Shown here one piece after another: positions 1 to 8,247 of a stretch of DNA of 63,658 nt. The notes under the pieces were generated by a model, which saw only the letters and a list, made by a program, of their open reading frames with translations, ran no database searches and was not told where the DNA came from. The first letter of the stretch is position 1. Each line of letters starts with the position of its first letter. The position numbers and the translations under genes were made by a program. The DNA is from Bacteroidota bacterium (GTDB taxonomy: Bacteria; Bacteroidota; Rhodothermia; Rhodothermales; UBA10348). The stretch is taken from NCBI GenBank assembly GCA_022567305.1, contig JADFHF010000019.1, positions 1-63,658 of the forward strand. Direction: 5' to 3'.

Positions 1-1
1 A

Positions 2-628
2 TTTAAGATTTCAGATTTCAGATTTGTCCCTCGGCTTCCGGAGATACCTCTCGCAAAGCAGGGCAACCCTCCTCCGCTTGCGCTTCAGGTTTCAAATGGG
101 TCTTGCAAACCTGCTTGCACCCCCAAGAAGATCAACGGCACGCTCGGTACGGCGCTGATGTGGGCCGAAAACGTCTCTGCCGCGAGCAGTCAGGCGAGAG
201 CAGAGGACAAGCTCATCTTCCTGTTGCACGTCTCCGGCAACTTCGCCCGTGAAGAGTTCACGTGAAACAACGCCCAGAAATACAGGGCAGTTGCCCTGTC
301 GGACCCGAAGGTCGGAGAATACCTCGGCAAATATTTCGTGGCGGCGCACCAGCAGGTGGGCGACTTCAAGGTGACTAACGTCCGCGGCAAGATCCAGCGC
401 AACGGCGGCAACGTGGTGAGTTACTTCTGCACGCCGGAGGGCCGCGTGATCTACGCAGTGGTTGGGCCGGTGAAGCCAGAGAAGTTATTGAAAGCGGCCC
501 GCTGGGCGCATGAGACTTTTCGTGCAGGCATCGCCGCGGTCGGCCGCAGCCGCGTGAAGCTGAAACGCTACATCGAAACTGCCCACGCCGCCGAGTTGAA
601 TACCACCCCCTCCGCAATCACACAGTAG
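2..628 (+). pseudogene. Thioredoxin-fold protein, planctomycete-like, interrupted by in-frame TGA
   Basis: One reading frame is open from the window edge to the TGA at 263-265 and then continues in the same frame to the TAG at 626-628. The joined product has a thioredoxin-like layout: a strand ending in HVSGNF, then a helix, then KYFVAAHQQVGDF, then a GGNVVSYFCTPEGRV strand pair. I recognise this arrangement from thioredoxin-like proteins of Planctomycetes, not from Bacteroidota. The DNA is GC-rich compared with the genes that follow, and a 7-bp repeat (GATTTCA, positions 7-25) sits at the edge. No start codon is visible because the 5' end is cut off. The simplest reading is a pseudogene or an assembly-edge fragment. 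A selenocysteine TGA is a less likely alternative, because the stop falls near where the active-site helix of a thioredoxin fold begins. Confidence 0.55.
7..25. repeat. GATTTCA short tandem repeat
   Basis: Two full copies and one partial copy of GATTTCA lie at the left edge of the window. Such A/T-rich 7-mer runs are common between genes in some planctomycete genomes (recollection, not checked). It is low-complexity sequence and no function can be assigned. Confidence 0.5.
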
Positions 629-1125
629 TTGCGAGTATCGGAGCAGCCGCCCAATCGCTCGTCAGAGATTACTTCGAGGAGCCGGGCTTTCGGGTATGTC
701 GTCTCCACCAGAAAGCCTGCAAACTTCATCACATGTCAGCGAACCAGGTAGACGTGAGAACAACCTGTCTCTACGACAAACGCGATGCAGAATAATCAAG
801 TGCGATTTAGAACTCGAATCAGCTCACCGTCAAACATCCCCAATCGGAGGCTATAACGACAGACCGGAATGGTTTTCGCATCCTTGTCGGAGAGAGTTTT
901 GTGGATCCGCTGGATGGCCAAATTATGGTCATCCATAAAGGCTGCCCAGGAATGGCGGGTCACATGGTCGTTAGCCGAATATCGATTTCGCAGAGCAGTG
1001 AGGCTCAATTCCACTGGGCACCAGCCTCGCAAAACTCGACACCAACCCGCCTAAGACACCCGGTTTCAGGCTCACCCTCTTTTTCCGTAGTTTCACAGGC
1101 AGGGAAAAACATCTTATCTCGGTCA
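629..1125. other. Intergenic stretch without a supported gene
   Basis: About 500 bases separate the broken thioredoxin-fold gene from the first convincing gene. Short open frames exist on both strands. The longest are a 78-codon frame on the minus strand (796-1032) and an upstream extension of the following gene from 901. None has a recognisable motif, a good ribosome-binding site or a convincing signal. Composition shifts from GC-rich to the mixed composition of the main region somewhere here, so a boundary between DNA of different origin may lie in it. Confidence 0.4.
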
Positions 1126-4038
1126 TTGCCTGATCTCAGCGACCTTCGCCTCTCTGCACTCACGAAGAGGTTTCTCTTTCTATTCGGATTCGTAATGATC
1201 ACCTGCAGCTTGCCTAGCGCGAGCGCCCAGGTGGTGCCACTCTACGATGTCATTTATCGCCCACCCGGGCTGAAGTATTTGGTGCTCAGAGGCGACCATT
1301 TCGATATCATTTTTGAGCGTGGATTGAGGGAGCAAGCAAGTGAAACCCTGTTCGTCCTGGAGAGCACGCTTGCGGGAACCGATACACTGACCGGGGCGGG
1401 ATTCAACCTGTTTATGCCGGTTGTCTTGAATAAATTCAACGACCGGGCAAGCGGCTTCGTAACCTCATTTCCTTTTAAGCAGGAGATTGCGGCGACGGCC
1501 AGAAAGGGGAGAAGCCTATCCAGACGCCATCCGTCATGGACCTATGTCGTAGCACCACACGAAGCCGTACACGCGGCCCAAGCAGATTTCAGTGGTGGGA
1601 CCGGTTTGGTTGGGTTTTTCAGGTGGTTCTCTCCTGATTTTGCCAGGAGCCTGAATATGTTCGTACCCCCAGGTATCTCCGAGGGAGTGGCGATATTTCG
1701 TGAAAGCCAGCTGACGGAGGATGCAGGACGATTGCATCACCCGTTTTTTACGATGCAGTTCCGGGCCGCTTTTGAGAACGGACGAGGTTGGTCTCTCACC
1801 CAGATGTTGGAATCGCCCTCGTTTACGAGACCGTTTGATCGTTTTTACGAAGGTGGAGCCCATTTCATAGAGTATCTGGTTGATCATTACGGAGATAACG
1901 TCATTCAGCGTCTTTCGCAGTGGCAATTTCGATTCCCGTTTCTGGGCTACGGTGCCAATCTGATCTATGCCACTGATACGACTCCTTCCAAGCTCTCCCG
2001 CTCATTTCGAGAGTGGATTCGGGAAAACGAAAGAGCTCGAATTGAAGAGCTCGGCGCGCTGACAGACGGCACGTTGATTTCCGGAAAGGAGGGCCTGGTG
2101 AATCGGCGCCCGCACTGGCTAAATGACTCGACCCTGGTCGCATTTTCTGTGGGATACAATCTTCGTCGGGGATTTTATCGCTTCGACCTGGAAAGCCGAA
2201 ATCGAGAACTCATTTCAAATACGACGATCACTGAAGATGCCACGTTTTCGCTCAACCACGACAGTACGGCCATTCTTTATTCGCGCTACGAGAGAGATCC
2301 GTTCGTAGCCGTTCAAGAGCGGGCCAATGTTTTCTCTACGGATTTGGTCACCGGCGAGATCAAACGACATTCCAGGTGGGCGCATGCTATTAATCCGGTG
2401 GAAACGGCCGCTGGAAAAATCCTGGCTCTGAGGAACGACCGTCAGTTTAACTCGGTCGTGGAAATTGACGAGAGGGGTCTTTCTAACCTGGTTGTTAGCT
2501 ACGACAGGGCGGACTTCGTGAGCCTGTTACCAAGGCCAAACACGGATTCACTGGCTGTGTTGATGAACGTCAAGGGTCATCAGGCTTTGTTTGTGACATC
2601 GTTAAGAAATCTCGGCGAGGCAGATTTGTTGCCCTGGATCGGATTCGAGGGAGTGAGCATCTACGACGCAACCTGGAGCAAGAATGGTCGCTATTTGATC
2701 TTTACGGCCGATCTTGGTGATGTGCAAAATGTCTATGTCTCCGACGAATGGACCGACAGGATGTGGCGATTGACTAACGTGCCGTACGGTGCGCTGGAGG
2801 GAGCCCTGTCGCCGTCAAACCGCGTATTCGCTTATGTCGAGTACAGAGATCAGCGCTTTGAATTAAAGACATTGCCTTTTGACCTCGACCGTGCTCTCGA
2901 AATCGATCGCGATTTGGCTCGTTACACCGAGAGTGTCCCATGGAGATCGTGGCTCGAAGAATCTTACGATTACTATGGACATCTCAAGCCAAAGCCATAC
3001 CGCAGTTTGAACTATGTGGCGCCTCGGATGGTCTACCCGACCTTCTATTTGGATGCACCCAGAAGACAGGATGCGGATGCTCGAATGGGATTCGGAATAG
3101 GAATCGCGACGCAGGGAACAGACCCTCTTCAGGAATGGACGTATTACGGAGAAGGAATTTTGCAGCGAAGTCGCCTCTGGGGTGAACTCGGATTGCAGTG
3201 GGGAGGCAGTCTTGTCCGTCCGTCTCTCAACTATTCAAGCCGGCCGCAGACCATAAACGCGATCATTAGGAGCGGAACCACCACGAGAGAGCAAAGACTG
3301 ATTCGCCTTCGCCAGCAGGCCTCGGTCGGTCTTAGGGTTCCAATAACGCTTGCGGAAAACGTATTTCGAACGTCCGTCACCGGGCGACTCTCTCTCAACT
3401 TTCGTCAGGATCAATTCGTTGACGACGATTTTCAGCCTATCACCGCACAGACAAATCGGACAACACTTTCCCCTGCAATCATATTCGGATACAAATTCCA
3501 GCAAAACGTCCGAGATCTGATTCCTAATTCAGGCATTGGTATACGATTTTTCAGTGATATCGACGTGGCCGTGAATGGAGGAAGTCTCAAACGAGCATTG
3601 ATCGGCCTGGGCGACGTATACCTACCGTTATTGGCACGGATCAACACGGGTTTGCGTATCAATACGGGTGTAGTCGTCCAAAACAGTCCGTCTGTATTTA
3701 ATCTCGATTTTTTTAAGCCTAGAGGGCGAGAAGACGTATTTATTCCGAAGGGCACGTCATATCGCTATGGATTCACCGCCACTCAGCCGATCCTCTTCAT
3801 CGATGATGGACTGCTTCTACTTCCAGTTTATTTAAAAGCTGCGTTTGTGTACGGATTTGCTGACCGCCTACTTACGACTGGAATAGATTCGGAAGACTAT
3901 TCGAGTTTGGGATTTGGCGTGGGTCTTCAGCTGAGGCTGTTCTATACGTTTGATCTCGATTTGCGATTGGAAGCGGCTTATTCCCCTGACAGAAAATCGT
4001 GGGATGTGGCATACTGGATAAACTCAACCAGGTATTGA
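1126..4038 (+). CDS. Secreted metallopeptidase-MA / TolB propeller / outer-membrane barrel fusion protein
   Basis: The frame is open from 901, but a signal peptide (KRFLFLFGFV, then SLPSASAQ) begins near 1165. I therefore prefer the TTG at 1126 (970 residues); ATG 1195 would remove most of the signal. Counting from 1126, HEAVH at residues 145-149 followed by Glu186 in PPGISEGVAIF forms the zinc site of a peptidase-MA-like gluzincin. A GGAHFIEYL..YG segment follows, as in that family. Residues of about 300-600 hold WD40/TolB-like propeller blades. The last 300 or so alternate in the manner of a beta-barrel and end in Tyr, as outer-membrane proteins do. The likely role is a surface-anchored protease or sensor, but the substrate is unknown. 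There is no operon partner; the next gene follows after about 90 bases. Confidence 0.72.
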   Translation: MPDLSDLRLSALTKRFLFLFGFVMITCSLPSASAQVVPLYDVIYRPPGLKYLVLRGDHFDIIFERGLREQASETLFVLESTLAGTDTLTGAGFNLFMPVVLNKFNDRASGFVTSFPFKQEIAATARKGRSLSRRHPSWTYVVAPHEAVHAAQADFSGGTGLVGFFRWFSPDFARSLNMFVPPGISEGVAIFRESQLTEDAGRLHHPFFTMQFRAAFENGRGWSLTQMLESPSFTRPFDRFYEGGAHFIEYLVDHYGDNVIQRLSQWQFRFPFLGYGANLIYATDTTPSKLSRSFREWIRENERARIEELGALTDGTLISGKEGLVNRRPHWLNDSTLVAFSVGYNLRRGFYRFDLESRNRELISNTTITEDATFSLNHDSTAILYSRYERDPFVAVQERANVFSTDLVTGEIKRHSRWAHAINPVETAAGKILALRNDRQFNSVVEIDERGLSNLVVSYDRADFVSLLPRPNTDSLAVLMNVKGHQALFVTSLRNLGEADLLPWIGFEGVSIYDATWSKNGRYLIFTADLGDVQNVYVSDEWTDRMWRLTNVPYGALEGALSPSNRVFAYVEYRDQRFELKTLPFDLDRALEIDRDLARYTESVPWRSWLEESYDYYGHLKPKPYRSLNYVAPRMVYPTFYLDAPRRQDADARMGFGIGIATQGTDPLQEWTYYGEGILQRSRLWGELGLQWGGSLVRPSLNYSSRPQTINAIIRSGTTTREQRLIRLRQQASVGLRVPITLAENVFRTSVTGRLSLNFRQDQFVDDDFQPITAQTNRTTLSPAIIFGYKFQQNVRDLIPNSGIGIRFFSDIDVAVNGGSLKRALIGLGDVYLPLLARINTGLRINTGVVVQNSPSVFNLDFFKPRGREDVFIPKGTSYRYGFTATQPILFIDDGLLLLPVYLKAAFVYGFADRLLTTGIDSEDYSSLGFGVGLQLRLFYTFDLDLRLEAAYSPDRKSWDVAYWINSTRY

Positions 4039-4131
4039 ATCGCAACAAAAATTTCATCGTTTCGAATTAATGTCAAGCGAACCCCAAAACGCAACCGGGG
4101 TTTAATTGGAAAATGATTAATACTCTCTCCT

Positions 4132-4500
4132 ATGGAACGACTCAAGTGCAAGGCGTGCAAATGCTACAGCATGGTGCCCATGGAAGTCTCTTTGGAGGCT
4201 GAAGAAATTGAAGATCCCAACGCGGACTCAAAATTTTATACCTGCCACGTCTGCGGTGACAATTGGCTGTCCGTAAGGGAGGACGAAGATACTGGAGAGA
4301 GTCGCGTCACTTTCGTCCACCAAATGGGCATGTCGCCGGTGCTCAAAAGAGTCGCGCATCTCCAGAAGCATGTCGTGCTGAAGGAAACCACAGTAGAAAA
4401 GTGGGATTATTATTTCGACGACGAGGAAATAGAAGAAAAACGGTGGCAGGAAAAGCTGAACAATCGTCGAAAAATTCTCAAGTCAATCTGCACGAACTAG
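4132..4500 (+). CDS. Small zinc-ribbon protein, function unknown
   Basis: This is a 122-residue soluble protein. Cys6-x2-Cys9 near the N-terminus and Cys38-x2-Cys41 in FYTCHVCGDNW form a four-cysteine zinc ribbon like those of TFIIS or transcription-associated proteins. The C-terminal half is a charged helix rich in Glu, Lys and Arg. No enzyme motif is present. The ATG at 4132 has no obvious ribosome-binding site, which is common in this genome. I do not know a named family. A nucleic-acid-binding or RNA-polymerase-associated role is only an inference from the ribbon. Confidence 0.6.
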   Translation: MERLKCKACKCYSMVPMEVSLEAEEIEDPNADSKFYTCHVCGDNWLSVREDEDTGESRVTFVHQMGMSPVLKRVAHLQKHVVLKETTVEKWDYYFDDEEIEEKRWQEKLNNRRKILKSICTN

Positions 4501-4556
4501 AATCTCGTGTTTGACCGTCCATCGTTTGAAACCCTGCGCGAGTCCTCCCGTAGGGT

Positions 4557-4570
4557 GCTAAATAATTAGC
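4557..4570. promoter_or_regulatory. Operator-like palindrome 1 (GCTAAATAATTAGC)
   Basis: A dyad with five-base arms GCTAA/TTAGC lies about 90 bases upstream of the BlaI-family gene. An almost identical dyad is found 53 bp downstream. Two matching palindromes ahead of an autoregulated BlaI repressor gene is the arrangement seen in bla/mec operons, although the sequence differs from the classical TACA/TGTA operators. Confidence 0.6.
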
Positions 4571-4609
4571 AAAATAATTTTCCAGCGCTTTACAGTGACC
4601 TTTACAAGT

Positions 4610-4623
4610 GCTAAATTATTAGC
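4610..4623. promoter_or_regulatory. Operator-like palindrome 2 (GCTAAATTATTAGC)
   Basis: This is the second copy of the GCTAA/TTAGC dyad, 33 bases before the blaI-like start codon. The centre-to-centre distance to copy 1 is 53 bp, close to five helical turns, so two repressor dimers could bind on the same face of the DNA. The promoter for the two-gene operon most likely lies between or over these sites. Confidence 0.6.
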
Positions 4624-4656
4624 AGTTTTAAATAAATCAGAAAGCTTATTCAGACG

Positions 4657-5046
4657 ATGAAACGATCCGAGCACGTTGATCTCAGTCGAAGAGAAAGGCA
4701 GATCATGGATGTGATTTACCGGAAGGATTCGGCGACCGCGGCCGAGGTAATGGACAACATTCCTGATCCTCCTAGTTATTCAGCGGTGCGGGCTCTTCTG
4801 CGGATACTCGAAGACAAGGGGCATCTGAAACACGACAAAGTCGGACCACGGTACGTCTACAAGCCAACCGTTTCTGTAGATCGTGCCAAGACAACGGCCA
4901 TGAGACACGTAGTCTCTACGTTTTTCGAAGGTTCTGTTTCCCAGGCTGTGGCTGCATTGCTGGATCTCCAGAAACGTGATCTGAATGAAGAAGAAGTCGA
5001 TCGACTCGCGGAATTGATTTCACAAGCAAAGAGGGAGGGTCGTTAA
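4657..5046 (+). CDS. BlaI/MecI/CopY-family transcriptional repressor
   Basis: A 129-residue winged-helix protein. LSRRERQIMDVIY, TAAEVMDNI and YSAVRALLRILEDKGHLKH are the family's DNA-binding helices and wing, and the C-terminal helix (FFEGSVSQAVAALL) is the dimer and cleavage region. In the known family the repressor is inactivated by proteolysis triggered by a membrane M56 partner. That partner follows one base after the stop codon, so the two are surely co-transcribed. Two matching palindromes upstream (4557, 4610) suggest autorepression. No beta-lactamase gene is nearby, so the regulated response may not be beta-lactam resistance. Confidence 0.88.
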   Translation: MKRSEHVDLSRRERQIMDVIYRKDSATAAEVMDNIPDPPSYSAVRALLRILEDKGHLKHDKVGPRYVYKPTVSVDRAKTTAMRHVVSTFFEGSVSQAVAALLDLQKRDLNEEEVDRLAELISQAKREGR

Positions 5047-5047
5047 T

Positions 5048-8000
5048 ATGTTTGATTGGTTCAACCTGGCTGGTACCGGTACGGCACTCGCCTATCTGAT
5101 CGAAGTGACGGGTAAAAGTCTGGTTGTGTTCGCCTTGGCAGGACTGATGGTTGTTCTGTTCAGACGTTCGTCCGCTGCGGATCGGCATCGTATTTGGTTT
5201 GCTGCTCTCGCAGGTGTGATCCTGTTTCCCATCTTGACGGCGATTCTACCGTCGTGGAGGGTTATTCAGAACCCGGAATGGCTGGACACCTTAAGAAACG
5301 CAGATACAGAATTGAGTGACCCGATGGCCCTGGCTGGTGTCCCTCCACTTCCAACGCTGTCATCTGCGATCGAAGGTTCACCACTACTTGTTGTCGGAGC
5401 CGTTCCTCAGGTATTTGAAAGGGATCCGGCCGAAGCCGGTACTGCACCGGTGCCCGGACCTCCCAAGATAGCCTCTCAAGAAGCCGTTGATTCGAGTGAG
5501 TCGTCACATCCCTTGTTTCAGTCGCTTTCAGCGCTGGCCACTCGTCTGAAGAATATGCACTGGACGACGGCTCTTTTTTGGGTTTGGCTGATCGGTGCTA
5601 TCGCCGTTTTATCGCAGTTGGTAACCGGTGCGGTCGGAGTTCTCTTTCTGGCTCGACGTGCGACACCCGTACGGGATCAGCGTTGGCGGGATCTGTCAGA
5701 TGAAATCGGTGATCGTTTGTTCTTGACGCGCGATGTTCACTTGCTGAAGAGCAGAGATACGAGTATGCCCATGACGTGGGGGGGTATGAATCCCGTCGTT
5801 CTCCTTCCAACTGACGCGGACACCTGGTCGGAAGAACGTCAGAGATGTGTCCTGACACACGAACTCGCTCATATTAAACGTTGGGACTGTGCCACACAGG
5901 GAGTCGCTCAACTGGCCTGTGCGATTTACTGGTTCAATCCGCTTGTCTGGCTCGCCGCAAAACGCCTTCGCATTGAACGCGAAAAAGCCTGTGATGACTA
6001 TGTGATATCGGGAGGCATGCAAGGCTCGAATTACGCCGGGCATCTCCTTGAAATTGCGAGATCACTCAAGGCATCGTTTCTTCCTCCATTAGGAGCGGTA
6101 TCGATGGCACGCCCAAGCCAACTGGAGAGTAGGGTACTGGCCATTCTTGATCCTGCTCCTCGCAAGCATCGGTTTTCGACGAGTGCGCGCGTCCTCGTAG
6201 CGGTACTCACGCTCGGCGTCATCTTTCCATTGGCGGCCATGGTTCCGGTGTCGGAGTCGTCGTTCGAGAGAGACGTAGCCCTCGTGTCTAAAACTAACCC
6301 ATCTGAAATGGCTCTCGTCCCAAGTGCAAGGCCAACCATCCGTCCAAATCCGGTGGTTCAGAATACAGACGATTTCGTGTCCGTCGCCGATACAACGGAT
6401 AGGGAAAAACGACGATTGCGTCTGGTAAGGGCTTTTAAAACGGCGCTCTCAGATAGCGATGCGGAGATCCGCCAGAATGCGGCTCACATGTTGGGTAAGA
6501 TCGGAAAGGAGGAGTCTATTAAAGCGCTGGCTGCTTCTCTGCGTTCGGACGACGAAGCCGATGTTCGCGAGCAGGCTGCCTGGGGCTTGGGAGAGATTGG
6601 CAGCCATCAAGCGGTTGACGCGCTCCTAGGAGCGCTCGACGATACAAGCGCGGGCGTTCGTAGACAGACAATATGGGCACTGGGAGAGATAGAAAGTGAC
6701 GATTCAATCGGTGCTCTTTTGGAGCAATTGGAGAAAGAAAAAGACGCCGACGCTCGAAAATTGGTCGTCTGGGCCTTGGGTCAAATTGAACATGAACGAG
6801 CTGTTGACGGCCTGGCAAGTGCCTATATAAACGAATCGAATCCTGAGGTTCGGGAGAAGATTATCTGGGCGCTCGGAGAAATCGAAAGTCCGCGGGCAGC
6901 AGCGACTCTTCGACGTGCGGTTGAAGATCAGGACCCTGAAATCAGGTCGATGGCCCTCTGGGCCCTGACAGAGTTGGACGATTCTGAATCGATCCCTGCG
7001 TTCCGTCGAGCGCTGAAGGATTCAGATCCAGATGTTCGTCGAAGAGCCGTTTGGGGCTTGACGGAAATGGAGGATCCGGGGGCCGTTGATGGACTCATCG
7101 AAGCATCTCGAGATTCAGATCCCGAGGTCCGGCAGATGGCGGTTTGGGGCCTTGGGGAATTTGAGGATGGGCGTGCGCTTGCCGCTCTTCGACCCGCGCT
7201 CGATGACCAGGATGTGTCCGTAAGACGCTCAGCCGTGAGGGCTCTGGGAGAGATGCAGGACGAAGGGGCCCTCGATGGACTCATTAAAGCGCTCGCGAAT
7301 GATGATGAGGAAACCAGGCAGATGGCCGCGTGGGCGCTGGGAGAAATAGAGAGCGAACAGTCAGTTGCTGCTCTAATGAGGGCGTTAAACGATTCAAGCC
7401 GAGATGTTCGGAAGACCGTTCTGTGGGCTCTTGCAGAAATCGAGGACGAGCGTTCGATCGATGTGATCATTGAAGCCACCGCAGATCCTGATGAGGATGT
7501 CCGGGAGATGGCCATTCATGCACTCATGGAATATGAGCGGCGTGACATCGAAGCCGCGTTCATACGGAGCCTTTCGGACGATTCTGAAGACGTAAGAGAA
7601 ATGGCTGCTTTGGGTCTCGGCGAATACGAATCTGATCGGGCGGTTGTGGCATTGGGAACCACATTGCTAAACGATTCTTCCATGGATGTGAGAGCTCATG
7701 CTGCGTACGCATTAGGAGAAATCGGAACCGAAAAGGCTATTTTAGTCCTGGAAAAGGCCCTGGAAGACGAAAATACAGAAGTGCGTAAGGCGGCTACTCG
7801 AGCACTAATCCAAGTGGACTTTTCTGATGATTCGTATCACAGAGACCGATCAGACCGCGACGTAGATATTGACGGCTTCGCGAATGTCGTGGTAGGAGTA
7901 GGAGAAGAAATTGCAGATGTAGCCGTTGCAGCGATTTCGATGATTGCGGAGAAATTGGTTAGCCCGGAACTTGACGCTATTGTGACCCATGCTACGGAGA

Positions 8001-8215
8001 TGTCTCTCGATACAATTGATTGGGAAGAGATTGAAGAAGCCGTTGCGGATGCCCTCGACGAGATCGATGAGGAAATCGATGAATCTATTACGGTGGCACT
8101 GATAGAGATTGTGAAAGCCAATCCTAACGGCCGTGCCGGTCGGAAGGCACTCAGAGTTCTCAAGAACTCAGACCATCCGGATGCTCGTGCATTCATAAAG
8201 AAGTACAAGAACTAG
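5048..8215 (+). CDS. M56 (BlaR1-type) membrane metallopeptidase fused to about 15 HEAT repeats
   Basis: A 1055-residue protein. Membrane segments lie near residues 11-37, 46-66, 174-200 and 378-400. The cytoplasmic zinc site is HELAH at 271-275, with Glu310/Glu312 in the R.E.ACDD segment. BlaR1 proteins normally end with a penicillin-binding sensor domain. Here the final membrane helix is followed instead by a tandem array of about 31-residue HEAT/PBS-lyase repeats (about 451-924, each resembling VR..A.WALGEIE..), then a Glu/Asp-rich helical tail. HEAT solenoids bind proteins, so the sensed signal is probably a protein or envelope component rather than a beta-lactam (inference). The gene starts one base after the repressor gene. 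Codon use matches its neighbours. Confidence 0.85.
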   Translation: MFDWFNLAGTGTALAYLIEVTGKSLVVFALAGLMVVLFRRSSAADRHRIWFAALAGVILFPILTAILPSWRVIQNPEWLDTLRNADTELSDPMALAGVPPLPTLSSAIEGSPLLVVGAVPQVFERDPAEAGTAPVPGPPKIASQEAVDSSESSHPLFQSLSALATRLKNMHWTTALFWVWLIGAIAVLSQLVTGAVGVLFLARRATPVRDQRWRDLSDEIGDRLFLTRDVHLLKSRDTSMPMTWGGMNPVVLLPTDADTWSEERQRCVLTHELAHIKRWDCATQGVAQLACAIYWFNPLVWLAAKRLRIEREKACDDYVISGGMQGSNYAGHLLEIARSLKASFLPPLGAVSMARPSQLESRVLAILDPAPRKHRFSTSARVLVAVLTLGVIFPLAAMVPVSESSFERDVALVSKTNPSEMALVPSARPTIRPNPVVQNTDDFVSVADTTDREKRRLRLVRAFKTALSDSDAEIRQNAAHMLGKIGKEESIKALAASLRSDDEADVREQAAWGLGEIGSHQAVDALLGALDDTSAGVRRQTIWALGEIESDDSIGALLEQLEKEKDADARKLVVWALGQIEHERAVDGLASAYINESNPEVREKIIWALGEIESPRAAATLRRAVEDQDPEIRSMALWALTELDDSESIPAFRRALKDSDPDVRRRAVWGLTEMEDPGAVDGLIEASRDSDPEVRQMAVWGLGEFEDGRALAALRPALDDQDVSVRRSAVRALGEMQDEGALDGLIKALANDDEETRQMAAWALGEIESEQSVAALMRALNDSSRDVRKTVLWALAEIEDERSIDVIIEATADPDEDVREMAIHALMEYERRDIEAAFIRSLSDDSEDVREMAALGLGEYESDRAVVALGTTLLNDSSMDVRAHAAYALGEIGTEKAILVLEKALEDENTEVRKAATRALIQVDFSDDSYHRDRSDRDVDIDGFANVVVGVGEEIADVAVAAISMIAEKLVSPELDAIVTHATEMSLDTIDWEEIEEAVADALDEIDEEIDESITVALIEIVKANPNGRAGRKALRVLKNSDHPDARAFIKKYKN

Positions 8216-8247
8216 GTGATCTGGAGAGTCCGCCGAGCGAATAACAG

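Noticed and set aside
629-796. Continuation of a plus-strand frame after the broken thioredoxin-fold gene
   Set aside because: A short open run exists in another frame, but it has no start, motif or homology I recognise.
796-1032. A 78-codon minus-strand open frame
   Set aside because: No known motif, no ribosome-binding site and partial overlap with the leader of the next gene; not enough support to call it a gene.
6928-7515. A 195-codon open frame on the minus strand
   Set aside because: It lies antisense to the HEAT repeats; its Ser/Arg-rich repetitive product is the mirror of the repeat codons and has no start signal.
5048-8215. Beta-lactam resistance operon
   Set aside because: Although BlaI and M56 proteins are present, there is no penicillin-binding sensor domain and no beta-lactamase gene nearby.
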